Below the pieces are notes generated by a model, which had not been told where the DNA came from, made no database searches, and saw only the letters and a list, made by a program, of their open reading frames with translations. 64,000 nucleotides of DNA, from assembly GCA_037903355.1 (NCBI GenBank), contig JBAJFE010000047.1, forward strand, positions 62,001 through 126,000. The letters run 5' to 3'. Positions 43,372 through 55,095 of this stretch are shown here, one piece after another. Made by a program: the position numbers and the translations under genes. Numbering within the stretch: position 1 is the first letter of the stretch; every line of letters begins with the position of its first letter. The stretch comes from Trichuris trichiura. Its lineage: Eukaryota; Nematoda; Enoplea; Trichinellida; Trichuridae.

Positions 43372-45292
43372 CCGCGTTTCCTCTATAATAAGCCCTTTCT
43401 TGAAAATACGCCCTAGCACTACATTTAGGATCCTCTTTAGTACAAGCCCTACCCTGAAAATAAGCCCCAGTTGCGATCGTCCGCCAGAGAGGCAGATTTT
43501 GCATGTCCGTTGGAAAATGTGGCGGCCGTATCCTATCTTAAAATAGACAGCTTGTGGATGGTAAAATTACTGTGCTGTAGAATTTACGAGTAAATAAAGT
43601 GCTTTGGTATATGTGCATTTGTAGTGAGCTTTCACGCAGTCCGTCCGAACGAACTCTTAGTGATTTTTGCAATGTTGTGAGCAACAGATTGGTGCAAAAC
43701 AGCAATTTTGTTTGCAAAAGGGGAATTATATTTTCTCCCAAGCGAGTTGCCTGCAACTAGGAAGAGTTATAGTGTCGAGTACAAGAAAGCAATCATGGAG
43801 GACTCTCAAGGCAAGAATCTGACTTGTTTAAGTAAAGAGAAAAAGCTCGATCACCGAATGGGCCGAAAATGGTGAGCATAGTATGATAAACGTTGTGAAA
43901 AGATGGGTGAGGGAAACGCAAAGAAGCGTACGTGTAAACCAGGTCGGCAACCATTTATTCCTGTGCTTGAGGACATCATTCGTGAATGGATTGCTGACAG
44001 GAGTGCACGCAGGTTTTCATTGCGCTTAGGTCTGATGTTCAGGCATTTGCCCTTGTAATGGCATCACACTAGAAGATAACCATAGAAAAATTCAAAGCGT
44101 CATTGCACTGATTGGATAGCTTCCTTCAGCGACATGAACTGTCACTAAGCAGATCGACAACATTGTTCAAGCTTGAAGATAACGAAGTTACTAAACGTGC
44201 ATTCGCATTCAAGTCCTTTGTTGACAGAAATGAGTTTTCTAAATACCAACTGTTCCACATGATTGCTATGGATGAAACTGCAGTGTTCATGGGCCAAAGG
44301 TTTCAAACAACAATTGACCGTAGGGATGCCTCGTTAATCTACATTCCTTCTACTAGTTATGAAAGTGCTCGCGTCAGCTGCATTCTGGCAATTCATTTAG
44401 ACAGGAAGAAAATCCCACTTCTAATCATTACAAAGGGAAAGAAGAATGAATTCGAACATGTTTCGGGTATTTGAAACTCGTACGTTCTTCAAACCGAAAG
44501 AGCCTGGTGCACACAGGCAGTTATATGAAAGTGGGTCGATTTAGTGCTGCCACTCATTTTGTGACGTGGCTAAAGAGGAATGATAGCCTGGAATTCAGCC
44601 TGCATTCACCGCTCTAATGAGATGAAGAACTTTCTTGCAGAGAGAAGAATAGATCAGGTAATGATTCCTGCAGGAATGACTGCCTACCTCCAGACTCTTG
44701 ATATTAGAAATAAACAAACCATTCAAAGACAGTTTGCGGAGTGAAGTCGATTACTACATTGAAAATAAAATGGAGAGAAATCAGCGTAGTAACTTTATGA
44801 GGCAAGGGTTGGAGAGCGTCGTGACTTGGGTGAAGAACTCATGGGACAAAGTCACTGACAGCTAGATGTGTTGCCAATGCTCTACGAGCAGGCTACTTGG
44901 ACAAGCAATGTTCGTTTAAGGAAAGCTCTATTGCAAGACATGAGAGGCTGGACTCAATGATCGTGCAAGAATTGGAGTCGCATGAAATTCAGGCCGGAAT
45001 TCAGAATTTGGAGATTATGAAGACGTCCCAGAAAAAGATGACCAGACTCTGTTCGCATAAACATAGCTACTTGTACATTTTTCCAGCCTTACGTTTATGG
45101 TTCTTCGTCTAGTGTTTCGATATTTTTCTTCCTTTACATTTACGCTTCGTATGGGCTTCTGCATATAAATAAATGAACAAGTGTAGAATGTGGTACCTGA
45201 AATCAAACACATCACCCTGGAAAATATGCTCTGCTATGTTTTTTGAAGGAAAAATAAATTTCAGACCAGATCTTATTATAGGAGAAACACAG
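43372..45292 (+). mobile_element. decayed pogo-like transposon, block B
   Basis: Counterpart of 12,482-14,389 with the same TIRs. Transposase pieces are open at 44,112-44,474 (IAMDETAVFMGQRF) and broken elsewhere; the helix-turn-helix ATG is changed to TTG. Additional small indels distinguish it from block A. Confidence 0.78.
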
Positions 45293-45795
45293 TATGTTCA
45301 AGTCAGCGGGTGGGACAGAACGGTCTCGCGGGCTGGACGTTCCCCATCCCTGCAGTAAAACGTGTAATTTTCTTCTCTAACGGTTGCACCACAAACGCCT
45401 GTTGAATTACTCACCTGTACTATTATTTCTTCCCTTAACAGCGCTTGATAAGCATAGTTCGAATAGCTGGGTTTCACTACAATCAGATTATCAAAAGTAA
45501 GTACAGTAGAAACTCCTAAAACGATTATTACCTGAACATCGTTAGTTCGTTACATCGCATTCTCGGTTTATTACATTAACTACTTTTATGTTCAGATTAA
45601 TTGTTTCTTCACTAGTTCGCGTTGATGAGAGATGTTCTAAAAAAAATTTTAATCTTCTGTTGTACTCGTACGATTTAAATGCAACTGAGCTCATGCTCGC
45701 ATGAACTGCTCTTCAACGAGTACAACGCGGAATGCTTGCAGACTAAGAAAAATTGATAAGCAAAAAAAATTCTATTATCGGAAATTACTTTCGAT

Positions 45796-46018
45796 GGATC
45801 TTGTCTCCTAGGCCCCCTACTGTCACTGTGAGTTTGCCATCTTGTCATGCCCTTACCTCAGGGCCAAACATAAGGCTTATGTCTAAGCCTAGATTTGAAT
45901 GAGGAACAGAAAGGATGATTGGCAAGCTGTCCAGTAAAGGTGCAACAAGTTAAAAGGAATTTTTACAAGAAAGGAACCTGCATTCCTCAGAAGGTGGGGT
46001 GGCAACGAGATAAGATCC
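45796..46018. mobile_element. MITE copy, block B
   Basis: Duplicate of 15,046-15,270 with the same GGATCTTGTCTC ends. Confidence 0.7.
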
Positions 46019-46475
46019 GTTTCGATAATCGAAACAGACAATGTTTGAATGGCAAAAATGTTTGAATTTGTTTAACGGAACTGAACTAACATGCGGCAAC
46101 GCTGAAGTGTTACTGTACACAAAAAACGATTTCTATCAATTAAACCAACCAGGCTGTGTTCAAACTGCGGAGCACGTAAGCTTGAGAATTAAACTTGCGC
46201 GAACTGCGTAGGAGAGAAACCAGCAGAGCGACACGAAATATAAAAATCATTATTGCCATTTTGTTATCGAAAAGCATTGTGAGCAAAATGATAGTGACTT
46301 TGAAAAAATTAGTCGCAAAAAATGACGCGTGGCGAAAATTATTTTATAACCATCATGGTCAAGACAAATAGAACTGAGCCTATTTTTGGAAACAAGCGGC
46401 ACAGAATAAGCTATAAAAGAAGATTGTCAGTTCTCGCTTTCGTTCACTTCCATTGCAGAGATCAGGGCGCTCAAC

Positions 46476-46829
46476 ATGAAGATCATTTCATTGCTTTTCT
46501 TCGTTTTTCTAGCTGCGAACATCGCCCATGGAGAAGAACCCAACGGCCAAAAAAGTAACCCAACTGGTTGTAGTTGCATCTTCCCAAAGTGCGATCCTTT
46601 ATGCAGGGAAGTTTTTGAGAAATGGTATTAAGATCCACAGAAAGAAATGTGCGTCAAGTTAATTTTTAGTGAGTGCTACAGACGCGGAATCAGGAAATGG
46701 GAGGGCTGCAAGAAGCCATGTGCTACCGAAAGCGAAACGAAAGCCAGTCCGCTGAGTGAAGGCACAACGAAGCCTCGACAGAGGAAACGACGGACAATCA
46801 CCGCTGCAATATGGACTGTACTCGAATGA
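46476..46829 (+). pseudogene. Kunitz-like secreted inhibitor with in-frame TAA, block B
   Basis: Signal peptide MKIISLLFFVFLAANIAHG, a cysteine-rich part, then WY, TAA (46629-46631), DPQKEMCVKLIFSEC and the final cysteines KWEGCKKPC. The N-terminal cysteine arrangement has changed (CSCIFPKCDPLC) compared with block A. Apart from the stop the frame is open to 46829. A TATA box lies at 46,411-46,419. Amino-acid changes between the two copies are frequent in the 60 residues around the domain. Confidence 0.62.
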
Positions 46830-47089
46830 ATATATAGAGATTCATCTACGAAAGATATGCTAAAGTATGCGTAGCGTTTACGTACATATGCTGAGAAGAA
46901 AACGCGAGTACTTTACTCTTTGAAGCAGCGCGCTCTGCAAAATGTGCCTTTGTGCATCAAAGTAAACTTCTGCACGGCAAACAGATTTTCATCTTATATT
47001 AGTTTTTATACTTTTTCTTTATGTGGGTTACTATTTGTGATATATCTGTTATCACTTCATCACGTTCGGTACAAATGTAATTCGTGGGT

Positions 47090-47275
47090 CTCATTTCTTA
47101 GCCGCGCCAATTTCATACAACAACTTTACCGACCTTCCTGTTATGACATTACCTAAGCTTAGGCTAAGCTAAGCATAGGGCATAGGCTTAAGTAAAAGCA
47201 GAAGAAAGCAGTTAAGCATGCTTGTCAGAAGGAATTCTGCATGCATAGACAACTGGACGACTAAGTTGCTTGTTG
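47090..47275. repeat. MITE fragment at right end of block B
   Basis: TACCTAAGCTTAGGCTAAGC, a GGCATAGGCTTAAG core and the tail AAGGAATTCTGCATGC resemble the MITE family, with poor ends. In block A only the left half exists because the gypsy LTR starts inside it. Confidence 0.45.
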
Positions 47276-47965
47276 ACTCCTGCCCTTCTGGTTATACACT
47301 TACCTGCCCCTTTCATTGCAAGCTCATCTGGTAGCAAAAAGGTAGAAAAGAAGTTGTGAATGCTCAGAGCTGCCGTAGCGGATAGTAACCGTCTCGTTTC
47401 AAATTGCCCACTGATTACATGAATGAGTTCTAGAACTCTATCGTGGTCTGTGAGCGAATTTACCTGCGTATTCTACACGGTTTCTAAAACCACGGAAAGT
47501 TGGAATTTTAACGCCTCCCCTCAAAGATGCTTCTTGAGAACCGTATCAATAGTATTCCGCAAATGGATGTTGCATTCTTACCGCTGCGCGTCGGTTCCAT
47601 GCTTCGTTTCTTTAGAAAGGATGAAGTGCTGCATTTGAAAATATTTGCCTTCTTTTTTTACCGCGTTGGAAATGAAGCACCTTCTAACAGTAATGAGAAA
47701 AATCGTAACGGCTTGACGGAAATTCAACCATTGCAATTTTTACTTATTTCTGCCAAGCTTTCAGGAAGCATTTTGGAAATGTTGCCTAGAAAAGACTGAT
47801 AGCTTGAATTGTCGGCCTACTTGAACATCTTTCTGGGTTGTGTGTTATTCCACGTTTATGAGAGGAACCTTTCTGCTGCTGCGATCCCTTTGGACGTTTA
47901 TAAGATCAGTCGCGAGCCGTACAGGATACTCAACTGATAAACATAGCCTGCTTTACTTGCACATA
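47276..47965. other. stretch without a recognised gene
   Basis: A plus-strand frame at 47,527-47,799 (90 residues) shows no recognisable motif and I do not support it as a gene. Confidence 0.45.
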
Positions 47966-48396
47966 CCGTGTTTCCTTATAATAAGACCGTCTCTCTGAAA
48001 ATACGCCCTCGCAGTACTTTTAGGGTGCTCGTTAATTTAGGTCTTATCCTGAAAATAAGCCCTGGTTGCGATCGTCCTCCAGAGAGGGACATTTAGCAAA
48101 TCCGTTGGAAAATGTGACGGGCGTATCGTACTTCAAAACATCTCGAAATGACTCTGTTCGAATAAACATAGCTATTTGAAACTTTTTCAAGCCTTAAGTC
48201 TATGGTTCTTCTTTCAGGCGTTTCGATATTTTTCTTCCTTTACATTTACGCTTCCTATGGGCTTCTGCACATAAATAAGTGAACAAGTGCAGAGTATGGT
48301 GCCTGAGGTCATAATACACCACCCTGGAAAATATGCCCTGCCATTTTTTATGAAAGAAAAATAAGTATAAGATCAGGTCTTATTGGGGAAACATGG
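47966..48396. mobile_element. 431-bp MITE of the pogo-like transposon
   Basis: TIRs CCGTGTTTCCTTATAATAAGACC and, inverted, CCATGTTTCCCCAATAAGACC are flanked by TA on both sides (47,964-47,965 and 48,397-48,398). The left part matches 12,482-12,650 and the right part matches about 14,145-14,389 of the larger element. It is an internal deletion derivative. Confidence 0.85.
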
Positions 48397-48398
48397 TA

Positions 48399-49484
48399 GT
48401 AAAAAAGAAAATGGCTGGTAAGTTTTCTTAATTTCCTCTTGCTCTACCTTTGATCATTTGTAATGCATATATTCAACGAAATCGGTGTTCCTCTCCACCG
48501 GTTACCAGCTTAAGTTTCAGTTATTGACGTAAGTCGCACGTTTTACTTAATCTGTCATGTTTTCATGGTTGAACGGTCGCGCGTCTCGAGCTCATAGAAC
48601 ATGAGCATCGCGAAGCGTTTACGTTAAGGCGGCGCGTATTTGCCGTAGCAGTTACTGCTTGCAAGTTGTATAGCTAAAGAATGTTAAGCTTTTTAAAATT
48701 TTATCGTATATAGCTTTTTCCAGTGGTAAATAATCGGTTTTTGTCTGCTCAAAAGTTATGAAGCTTTTGGCCTACTTCAGTTCTCGTCTTCAGCAGTTTA
48801 GTTGGAGAAAGTTGCCAAAAATAAAAGACTCTGCTTTTCTCGTGAAATCGAAGCGTAAGAGTTCGTTCAGCCATTGCAAAACATCGGGTACTTAAAATGC
48901 CGCCTTTCGTTTTATGTTTTTTAATCGAAAGCAATCGACAGTTGGCGGTTTCAAGGTTTGCTGCTCGTAAGAGCAAAAAAGCTTTCGGAAGTGACCTGCG
49001 GCATGATCGAACGAACGAACCGAACTCCATGTTCTAAGAAGCGCGAGCAGAGCTTCACTGTCCATTCACTGTTGTAGAGAGTATTCTAAATGCGTTGTCG
49101 TTGTCGCCACGCATTATCTGGCCAATAATCCGTGTTTTTTTAAAGCCCTGAAGCTTTTTTCTTATTCAGAAAATTTCACGAACAAAAAAAACTACCAGCT
49201 ACTAGCACACAAATATATACAGTCGTGTGGGAATCATGGTTTTTAAAACGTATGTTTGATAAAAATAACTATCGTTAATCGCTGATGACTGTTTGTGACT
49301 GTCAGACACCTGCATGGTTTATTATTTCTATTTAACAACAGTAAACGTGTTATCATGGTCCCAAGTATTCGAAATCGACTAAAATACACGTAAAGCCAAA
49401 AGGTAAAATAAAACTGACAAAAGGCGGTGATTCTTCATTACTTAGCTGCTAGGCAATCAGCTAGTCCTTAAAAGCAAAGATGGG
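48399..49484. other. non-coding stretch
   Basis: No gene, RNA or repeat recognised. Confidence 0.5.
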
Positions 49485-49588
49485 TATTGTGGATTAAGCG
49501 CCATGCCGCCATACTGTAACTTTGGTGGCTGTGCTGTTTTGCCGTGCCCTTAGCCTAAGCCTAAACATAAGGCATGTATCTTGATTTA

Positions 49589-49695
49589 AAAATCCAGCGT
49601 ACACGGTAATTAACCCCGTTCTTCAAAAAAACTTTTATTAATAACCAAAGGATTCGGGCGTCGTCTTTGCCCGTCTTCAGTGGATAAAAAAATGA
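49589..49695 (-). mobile_element. 107-bp stand-alone PLE tail with 13-bp target duplication
   Basis: Flanked by GTATCTTGATTTA (49,576-49,588) and GTGTCTTGATTTA (49,696-49,708). On the minus strand it comprises about 15 nt, a hammerhead-like core (49,645-49,683), an A-rich spacer and the ACGG/CCGT hairpin (49,603-49,619). It has no coding sequence at all. Confidence 0.68.
49645..49683 (-). ncRNA. candidate hammerhead-type ribozyme, solo tail
   Basis: Minus strand: CCA (stem I), CTGAAGA, spacer C, GGGC ... GCCC (stem II), GAAT, CCTT, TGG (stem I partner). Stem I (CCA/TGG against CCG/CGG elsewhere) and stem II (GGGC/GCCC against GGGT/ACCC) change in a compensatory way. GAAT in place of GAAA suggests loss of activity. 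Confidence 0.45.
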
Positions 49696-49823
49696 GTGTC
49701 TTGATTTAGACTTAAGCGAAGACATAACAGGGATAGCGACTGTGCCTGCCAGAAAGGATGGCAGCGCTCCCAACCAAAAAGAACCTGCATTCCTCAGACG
49801 GTGAGCGACTAATCGACAAGACC

Positions 49824-51121
49824 TCTAAAGTTGATTCCGACGGCACTTATCTTATGTTTAAAAGCATTTAAAGACCTTTTCCACGCGTTACAATGCTGTA
49901 GAAACAACAGACGTTGCAAGAGAAAGGCAGAAATCGCTTTAGAAAGTTTTTTACGATATAACTTTATTTGGAAGTGACTTTTGAGAACCAAATAATTTTT
50001 GAATTTAAAAAAAAGAAGCAGCAGTTGAAATTTTAAGTTCTACAAAAGAGCTCAGCAGTTGCTTCAGGATTGACAAGGTTTTTACCCGAACATCATTTGT
50101 TCGTTCTGTACGCCATTGTTCTCCGGCTAAATTCTTTCGACAGGGTTTATTTTTATTTACCTTACTGCAAACGCAGGTTGGAAAAGAACACTGACGTTTC
50201 AATATTTTAAAAATGGACTGTATAAGGTCGTGCAGGTTTAAATACTGTATGTCCAAAGAGGGAACCAGTGAAACACCCGCTGTAGTCGCCAATACGGAAA
50301 ACTCTGTTAAATAATAAGGTTTGCTCTCGAGCAGTAAACATAAAACCTCTTTTCGTCGCATCGAAGATGCGACAGTACTCAAAATGGGATGTGCAGGTAC
50401 TATAATTTGAAAACTGATGCTATCTTGCGCGGGTTCTAAGAGCTTTTACCTGTCTAGTAGTTTTCAAATTTTTAAGCTTCTTGCCTAACAGTTCTACCTG
50501 CCAATAAATTTTACTAACTGATAATTAGAGCGTTTGGCGAATTACAACGCTTGAAAAAATGATAACGACTCGGAGCGGCTTAACTGCATGCCTTGATTCA
50601 TTTGGCCGCCAATGTACATTTCTGCGAGCACAGTTAAGTTAGGCAGTTAACCACTGCTGAATGTTACTTTGGCACAGCGAATGCGTGGTCGTTGTCCTGC
50701 CTTATTGACTAGATAACGACGTTTCTATTCATTCGAATGGTTTCTCATTGATGAGAGCCGCTTAATGGAAATTGCAGCCCCTCAATTCATAAAGTTTAAA
50801 GATGAATAACGAACGTCTTGCCGCAACTCTTGCGTACGTTTTTGCTCTTTCAACTACTCTTTGCCGTTGCAACTTTATTATCCGTGCCTTTCGGGACAAC
50901 TGTTGTCCCCTCATCGGAGAAAACGAAAAGAGTTAAACTTGAAGGGGTGACAAAGATCAAATGTACTTACTATTTGTTACCTTAACGTTCGACATGATCA
51001 AACGCATACAAAAAATATATACAGGCATACTGAATCACAGGCACAACCGCTGGTAGACAAAGTCTTAACGGGAATTTTAGTTAACTATAAGGAAGTTCAT
51101 TGAAAAGATAAGTTATACCAT
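49824..51121. other. non-coding stretch downstream of the ZMYND11-like gene
   Basis: No conserved frame. It presumably holds the 3' UTR of the minus-strand gene in its right part. Confidence 0.45.
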
Positions 51122-52944
51122 CTATGTTTCCGCCGTTGTCTTTTTACGACGACAAGTAGCACGGTGGGTTTCCCAATGTTCTTGTTGGCATTCCACTGAA
51201 CAATAGGATGTATTCCAACAGCAATAGTAAATGGCCTCCGACTCGCACTGATAACACTAAAAGGAGGAAGACACTGCTTATGCAAATTTTTTTAAAAAAA
51301 TATTTATTATCTAACCCATTGCTTCTTTTTGATCTCATCCAACTGCTTCCTGTGACGGTCTTTTAACTTTTGCAATTCGAATTTCAACTGATGAGCATAA
51401 CGCGCATTCAACTCTTCCCGAGTACTATCCAATTCGCGACGAAAATCTTCCATCATCTCGGCGCGCAACTTGGCCAATTCGGTGGCCAATTTCTTTTTTT
51501 GCTGCAACTATCGCCGGTTAAAAAAAATTAGCATAAAAAAGACAAAATAATACGAACGAACCCGTTCGCGCAACTCGGTGTAACATTTTTCCAAGTCGTC
51601 CTTGAACATCATTTGCCATTGTTCCGCCAAACTTATGATGTATTGCTTCCATCGTTGCTCGCAGTTGCATTTGCCGCCCGAACACTGAACAGCATTAATT
51701 TTCACTAAAGAATAATAGCTAAGCTGGTCGACATTTTACCGAAGCAGTTGGCACAGTACCAACGGCGCTCGTTTGAATTGGCGAATCTTGGATACCGACG
51801 AATGGTACGTTGGAACGTCCATCCAACTTTGGAACTTCTTGTGCAGACGAAGGGCGCTTTTTTCTGGTGGTCGGCACATCAGCAGTCTCTTTCTGGGCAT
51901 TATCGACCGGATTTCCGGTTTCCCAGGAAGCAATCTTAAATAGGAAAACTAATAAAAACAGGACAGTTGGTCGCAGAATTTAACTTACAGTAGCTTTCAC
52001 TTCTTCAAGGGCACTTTCCGCCGTTTTCACCATACTGCTGTCCTCTAAGACAATGAATATTATAGTAGTGTTCTTCAAGCAAGTTTGCCTACTCCCAAAA
52101 ACGACGTTTACATTGTGTAGGATGATTTCCACATCGCTTAGGAATTCGCGTACGTTCGAATATTGGCCAGTCTCCAATTTGTCACTTATTCTACCCAAAT
52201 CCATAGGATGAGCTACAAGGAGACGATACTGAACTTCGTTGACGGAACTGTCGGGTCCAGGAATGGTCATCAACTTGGAGCCCGCCTGAAATAAGAGTAT
52301 AAATTTAAAAAAGAGCATTGAAGAAAAGGTATTTTCCCGCCTTGTTGCTCAATGAAGTGACAACTGGTCCCAAAAGTCTGGTCAGCGACAGAATGTCGCA
52401 GCGCGGTTCACGAAGATGGGTCTAAATCATAAGCAATTGGATTGGAGAGATTTTGCATATTCACAGTATTACGGTACCTGGCAAGATGGACAAAGCAAGT
52501 CCATTCCGGCAGGTGAAAAATCCGCCGGAAGACAATTGGTATGAAAGGATCGAAAGCATGTGGTGCATTTTTGCAGGTCGCCAGCTTGATGACAATTAAA
52601 GCAATACCAATCGTTTTCGTTAACCTCCTGTTGATAACCGAATTGACCTTAACTATCAAAAAAGAGCTGACGTACCTCAGCCTCCATCGGGATGCTATAA
52701 CAGTATGCGTTTTTAACGCTATCCGCATTTCGTACAAGCAAACGACAGTCGGCGCATTCTTTTACATAAGCTTCGGTATCCTCGCGCGTCCATCCGAACG
52801 TCTTTTCAGCTTTGCCAACGATATCCTCCAAAGTTACAACTCCACAACTATTGTGGATGTTTTTCACGAGCGCCCATAGCTGGCGCACCACTTCAGGCGG
52901 GATTGAACGGATGAATGGATTTCTTTTCATTTCCGCGCTCGTTT
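51122..52944 (-). CDS. ZMYND11/BS69-like chromatin reader (PHD-bromo-coiled coil-MYND), no PWWP
   Basis: Nine exons on the minus strand: 52944-52676 (ATG at 52930), 52627-52478, 52421-52341, 52285-52093, 52044-51989, 51934-51760, 51704-51562, 51507-51316 and 51256-51122. Phases fit throughout and the product is about 459 residues. Order of parts: an N-terminal winged-helix-like segment ([14 protein letters not shown]), a C4HC3 PHD finger in exon 2 ([19 protein letters not shown] ... LLCPSC), a bromodomain half ([30 protein letters not shown]), a Lys/Ser-rich linker, a coiled coil ([16 protein letters not shown]), and a C-terminal MYND finger in the last exon (CYQC ... [24 protein letters not shown]). 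Vertebrate homologues have a PWWP domain between the bromodomain and coiled coil; no room for it exists here. The family binds chromatin and recruits repressors through MYND. Introns are 48-59 nt; intron 3 appears to be GC-AG. An acceptor TTTTCAG precedes the first exon, so a 5' leader exon or spliced leader is likely. Confidence 0.9.
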
Positions 52945-53529
52945 CTGAAAACGAGTAAACGCTTTACAATGAGCAGCAACTATATGGTCTGAAGTACATT
53001 TAAACATGCTAAAATGTCCCGAAAAAATGAAACGAGCCAACAATTAAACAATCTATTCAGCAAACAAACTGGTAACTAACGAAATACAGTTACCAGCAAG
53101 TGATCCTCAAGTACTGTCTGTTGACCAGAAGTATGCTTTGATGAGGTAAGAAACGAACAAAATAAAGCCTGCTCGTCTCTAATAGATTCCTTCAAATAAA
53201 TTCCACATTTATAAGATTGAAAACTGCTTGATTTGTCCCTAGTAATGCTCCAAATAATGCTCGTAATCATGAAAACGACAAAAGCAAGAAGCTGAACAAT
53301 TTTTGCGGCCAAAGGTGAAAACAGAGGAAACGTACGGTTTATCCGGAACTGTTTAAATAATTCCAAGCGTGCAGTGAAGGCCTACAAACCAATCAAAAGA
53401 CTTCGTCATCGTCAGGTAACCAGATGCATATCGTAATTTTGTTGCGAAAATTTTATTAATCATTTGTTCCGTTTAACTTTATTCCTTTGGCGGTACTGCT
53501 GTTGGAGAAAAGCACCCTATTTTTCTGTA
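52945..53529. other. upstream region of the ZMYND11-like gene
   Basis: Probably 5' leader intron or promoter; nothing more specific is seen. Confidence 0.4.
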
Positions 53530-53773
53530 GACTCACTGGCTCCCGTCGCTTAGCCACCCGTCGTCATACTGTAGGTTTGGCGGCCATGCTGTTTTGCCCT
53601 TACTCAAATGCGAGCCAAGATATCAGGCTTCTGTTTTAGCTTAAGCTTAAATAGGGGCGGAATAAGATGGCCGGTATGCTCATCGGTAACTGCAGAACAG
53701 AATGGCCGCGTGTTTAGCAGAAAGGAACCTGCATTTCTCAAGCGTTGGGGCGTTTGAAATACAAGATCCGATT
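53530..53773. mobile_element. MITE copy
   Basis: CGTCGCTTAGCCACCCGTCG ... GTCATACTGTAGG at the left, and GGAACCTGCATTTCTCAAGC ... TACAAGATCCG at the right, with the TTAGCTTAAGCTTAAATAGG core. The left terminal repeat is worn. Confidence 0.62.
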
Positions 53774-54491
53774 CAACTACAAACCGGAATGTTAAATCGT
53801 GTTGGTGAATCTAAATTTACTGCTTATTAAATCGTTACAACAAGTTCAGATAAACCGTTGATTTTAAAAAGTTATGCCCGGCAGTTAGGAAACGCAGAAG
53901 CGCTTCATCAGAAAATCCGCAGCACTTGCTTGAGGCTCAATAACAACCTCGGTTATTTACTTTTTTTTTTATCCAACTTAGCGTTGTGCAGGTAGGCGTA
54001 TTATAGTCGCGGTTTCATTAAGGAAAGAGCTTTCCGAGTTTGCCGTTTGATGCTTTATCGCTTACTTGTATGTATTAGGTTCGTTTTTGTCAAAACTTAT
54101 AACCGTATTATCTAATGAGTACGGATTTCGGGCCACTTTCCGCCGTAGATTATTAAAATTAAATATTAAAAATTAAAATAGAATTATAAATTAAGTATTA
54201 AAATTTCTTTCGCTAAACGTTTAGAATTGAACAACCGGTTAATCCTGTGTAACTAATGAAAGTAGACGCATCAATTACAGGAAAATATAAACAATTAGAG
54301 TAACTTTACGTTAACGGTAATTAGGTTAGTTTGAATACGGTAAGTAAAAAGTTGCCTACTGCCCTAAAGCCATTATCATTAGTAGCGTGATTGTTTCGCT
54401 TTGTGGATAAAACAGTGTGTCAAACGTAAAAAGGAAGTCTGACCAAAGGGTACTGTAAGAGCAGTGCAACGACCTCATTGATTCCTATCGT
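53774..54491. other. AT-rich non-coding stretch
   Basis: Contains ATTAAAATTAAATATTAAAA-type low complexity at about 54,150-54,200; no gene. Confidence 0.5.
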
Positions 54492-54635
54492 AAAAAAAGT
54501 CCCCTTTGAATTAACCTTCAAGTCAGGTTCTCGAGGACAACTCGCAACCCATGCAGGAATAATCCACAAAGAGTCACTAAGCCAGAACCAAACACAGTAA
54601 TAAATCTCAGCTCCGCCCCTCTAAGCGAAAGTGAA

Positions 54636-55055
54636 ATGACTATACTGAAAAAAGGACTGAACTTTGTACCGACTCTTAAACAACCACCCTTTCTTGACAT
54701 CATTGCCTCAGTCGAAGACAGCCTATCTTCGGTCGACCCACAGAAAGCAGTACAGATTAAGCGAAATTTGTCCACGTTAATCCTAGATCATCACTTCAAC
54801 ACCACCCCAAACTTGAGCCGATATGAGATCAACTGCTTAAATCAACTTAAAAGGCAACCTAATAGAATTATAACTAAGGCAGACAAAGGCAACAAAATTG
54901 TTCTACTTAACAGAACTACCTACAATCACAAAATGACAACCATCTTGAACACCAACAGTTATGCGCCCCTGCCCAACGACCCTACAGAAACGTCTAGAAA
55001 AATCTCCGCTCCCTTCTCATTACATACGGCACAGAAACCAGAGAACCAGAAATGA
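54636..55055 (+). pseudogene. PLE N-terminal frame
   Basis: 139 residues up to 55,055. Contains NQLKRQPNRIITKADKGNKI, which resembles the early RT-associated N-terminal region of PLEs (ITKADKG block). It is separated from the RT frame by one frame shift and a TAG at 55,093-55,095. Confidence 0.7.
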
Positions 55056-55095
55056 TCAGAATAGCAACGCACCTCAAATACGCATCGAATTATAG

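Larger units (their letters stand above)
28753..47173. repeat. segmental duplication, block B
   Basis: Direct copy of 1,165-16,434, enlarged by the copia insertion 37,639-40,842. It lacks the short PLE tail of block A at about 14.5 kb. The offset is about 27,582-27,588 bp up to the copia element and about 30,750 bp near the right end. Beyond 47,173 the sequence continues into a MITE fragment, whereas block A is cut by the gypsy LTR at this point. Gene-free parts match those of block A and hold nothing further that I can name. Confidence 0.93.
49485..49823. mobile_element. MITE copy interrupted by a PLE tail
   Basis: Left end TTGTGGATTAAGCGCC; right end complementary to TTGTCGATTAGTCGC. Core sequences TAGCCTAAGCCTAAACATAAGG and GAACCTGCATTCCTCAGACG are present. 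The interior is split by a 107-bp insertion at 49,589-49,695. Confidence 0.75.

Noticed and set aside
53900..54635. Upstream ribozyme copy (pseudo-LTR) for the PLE at 54.5 kb
   Set aside because: No CTGAWGA ... GAAA arrangement was found before the coding part; the element is probably 5' truncated.
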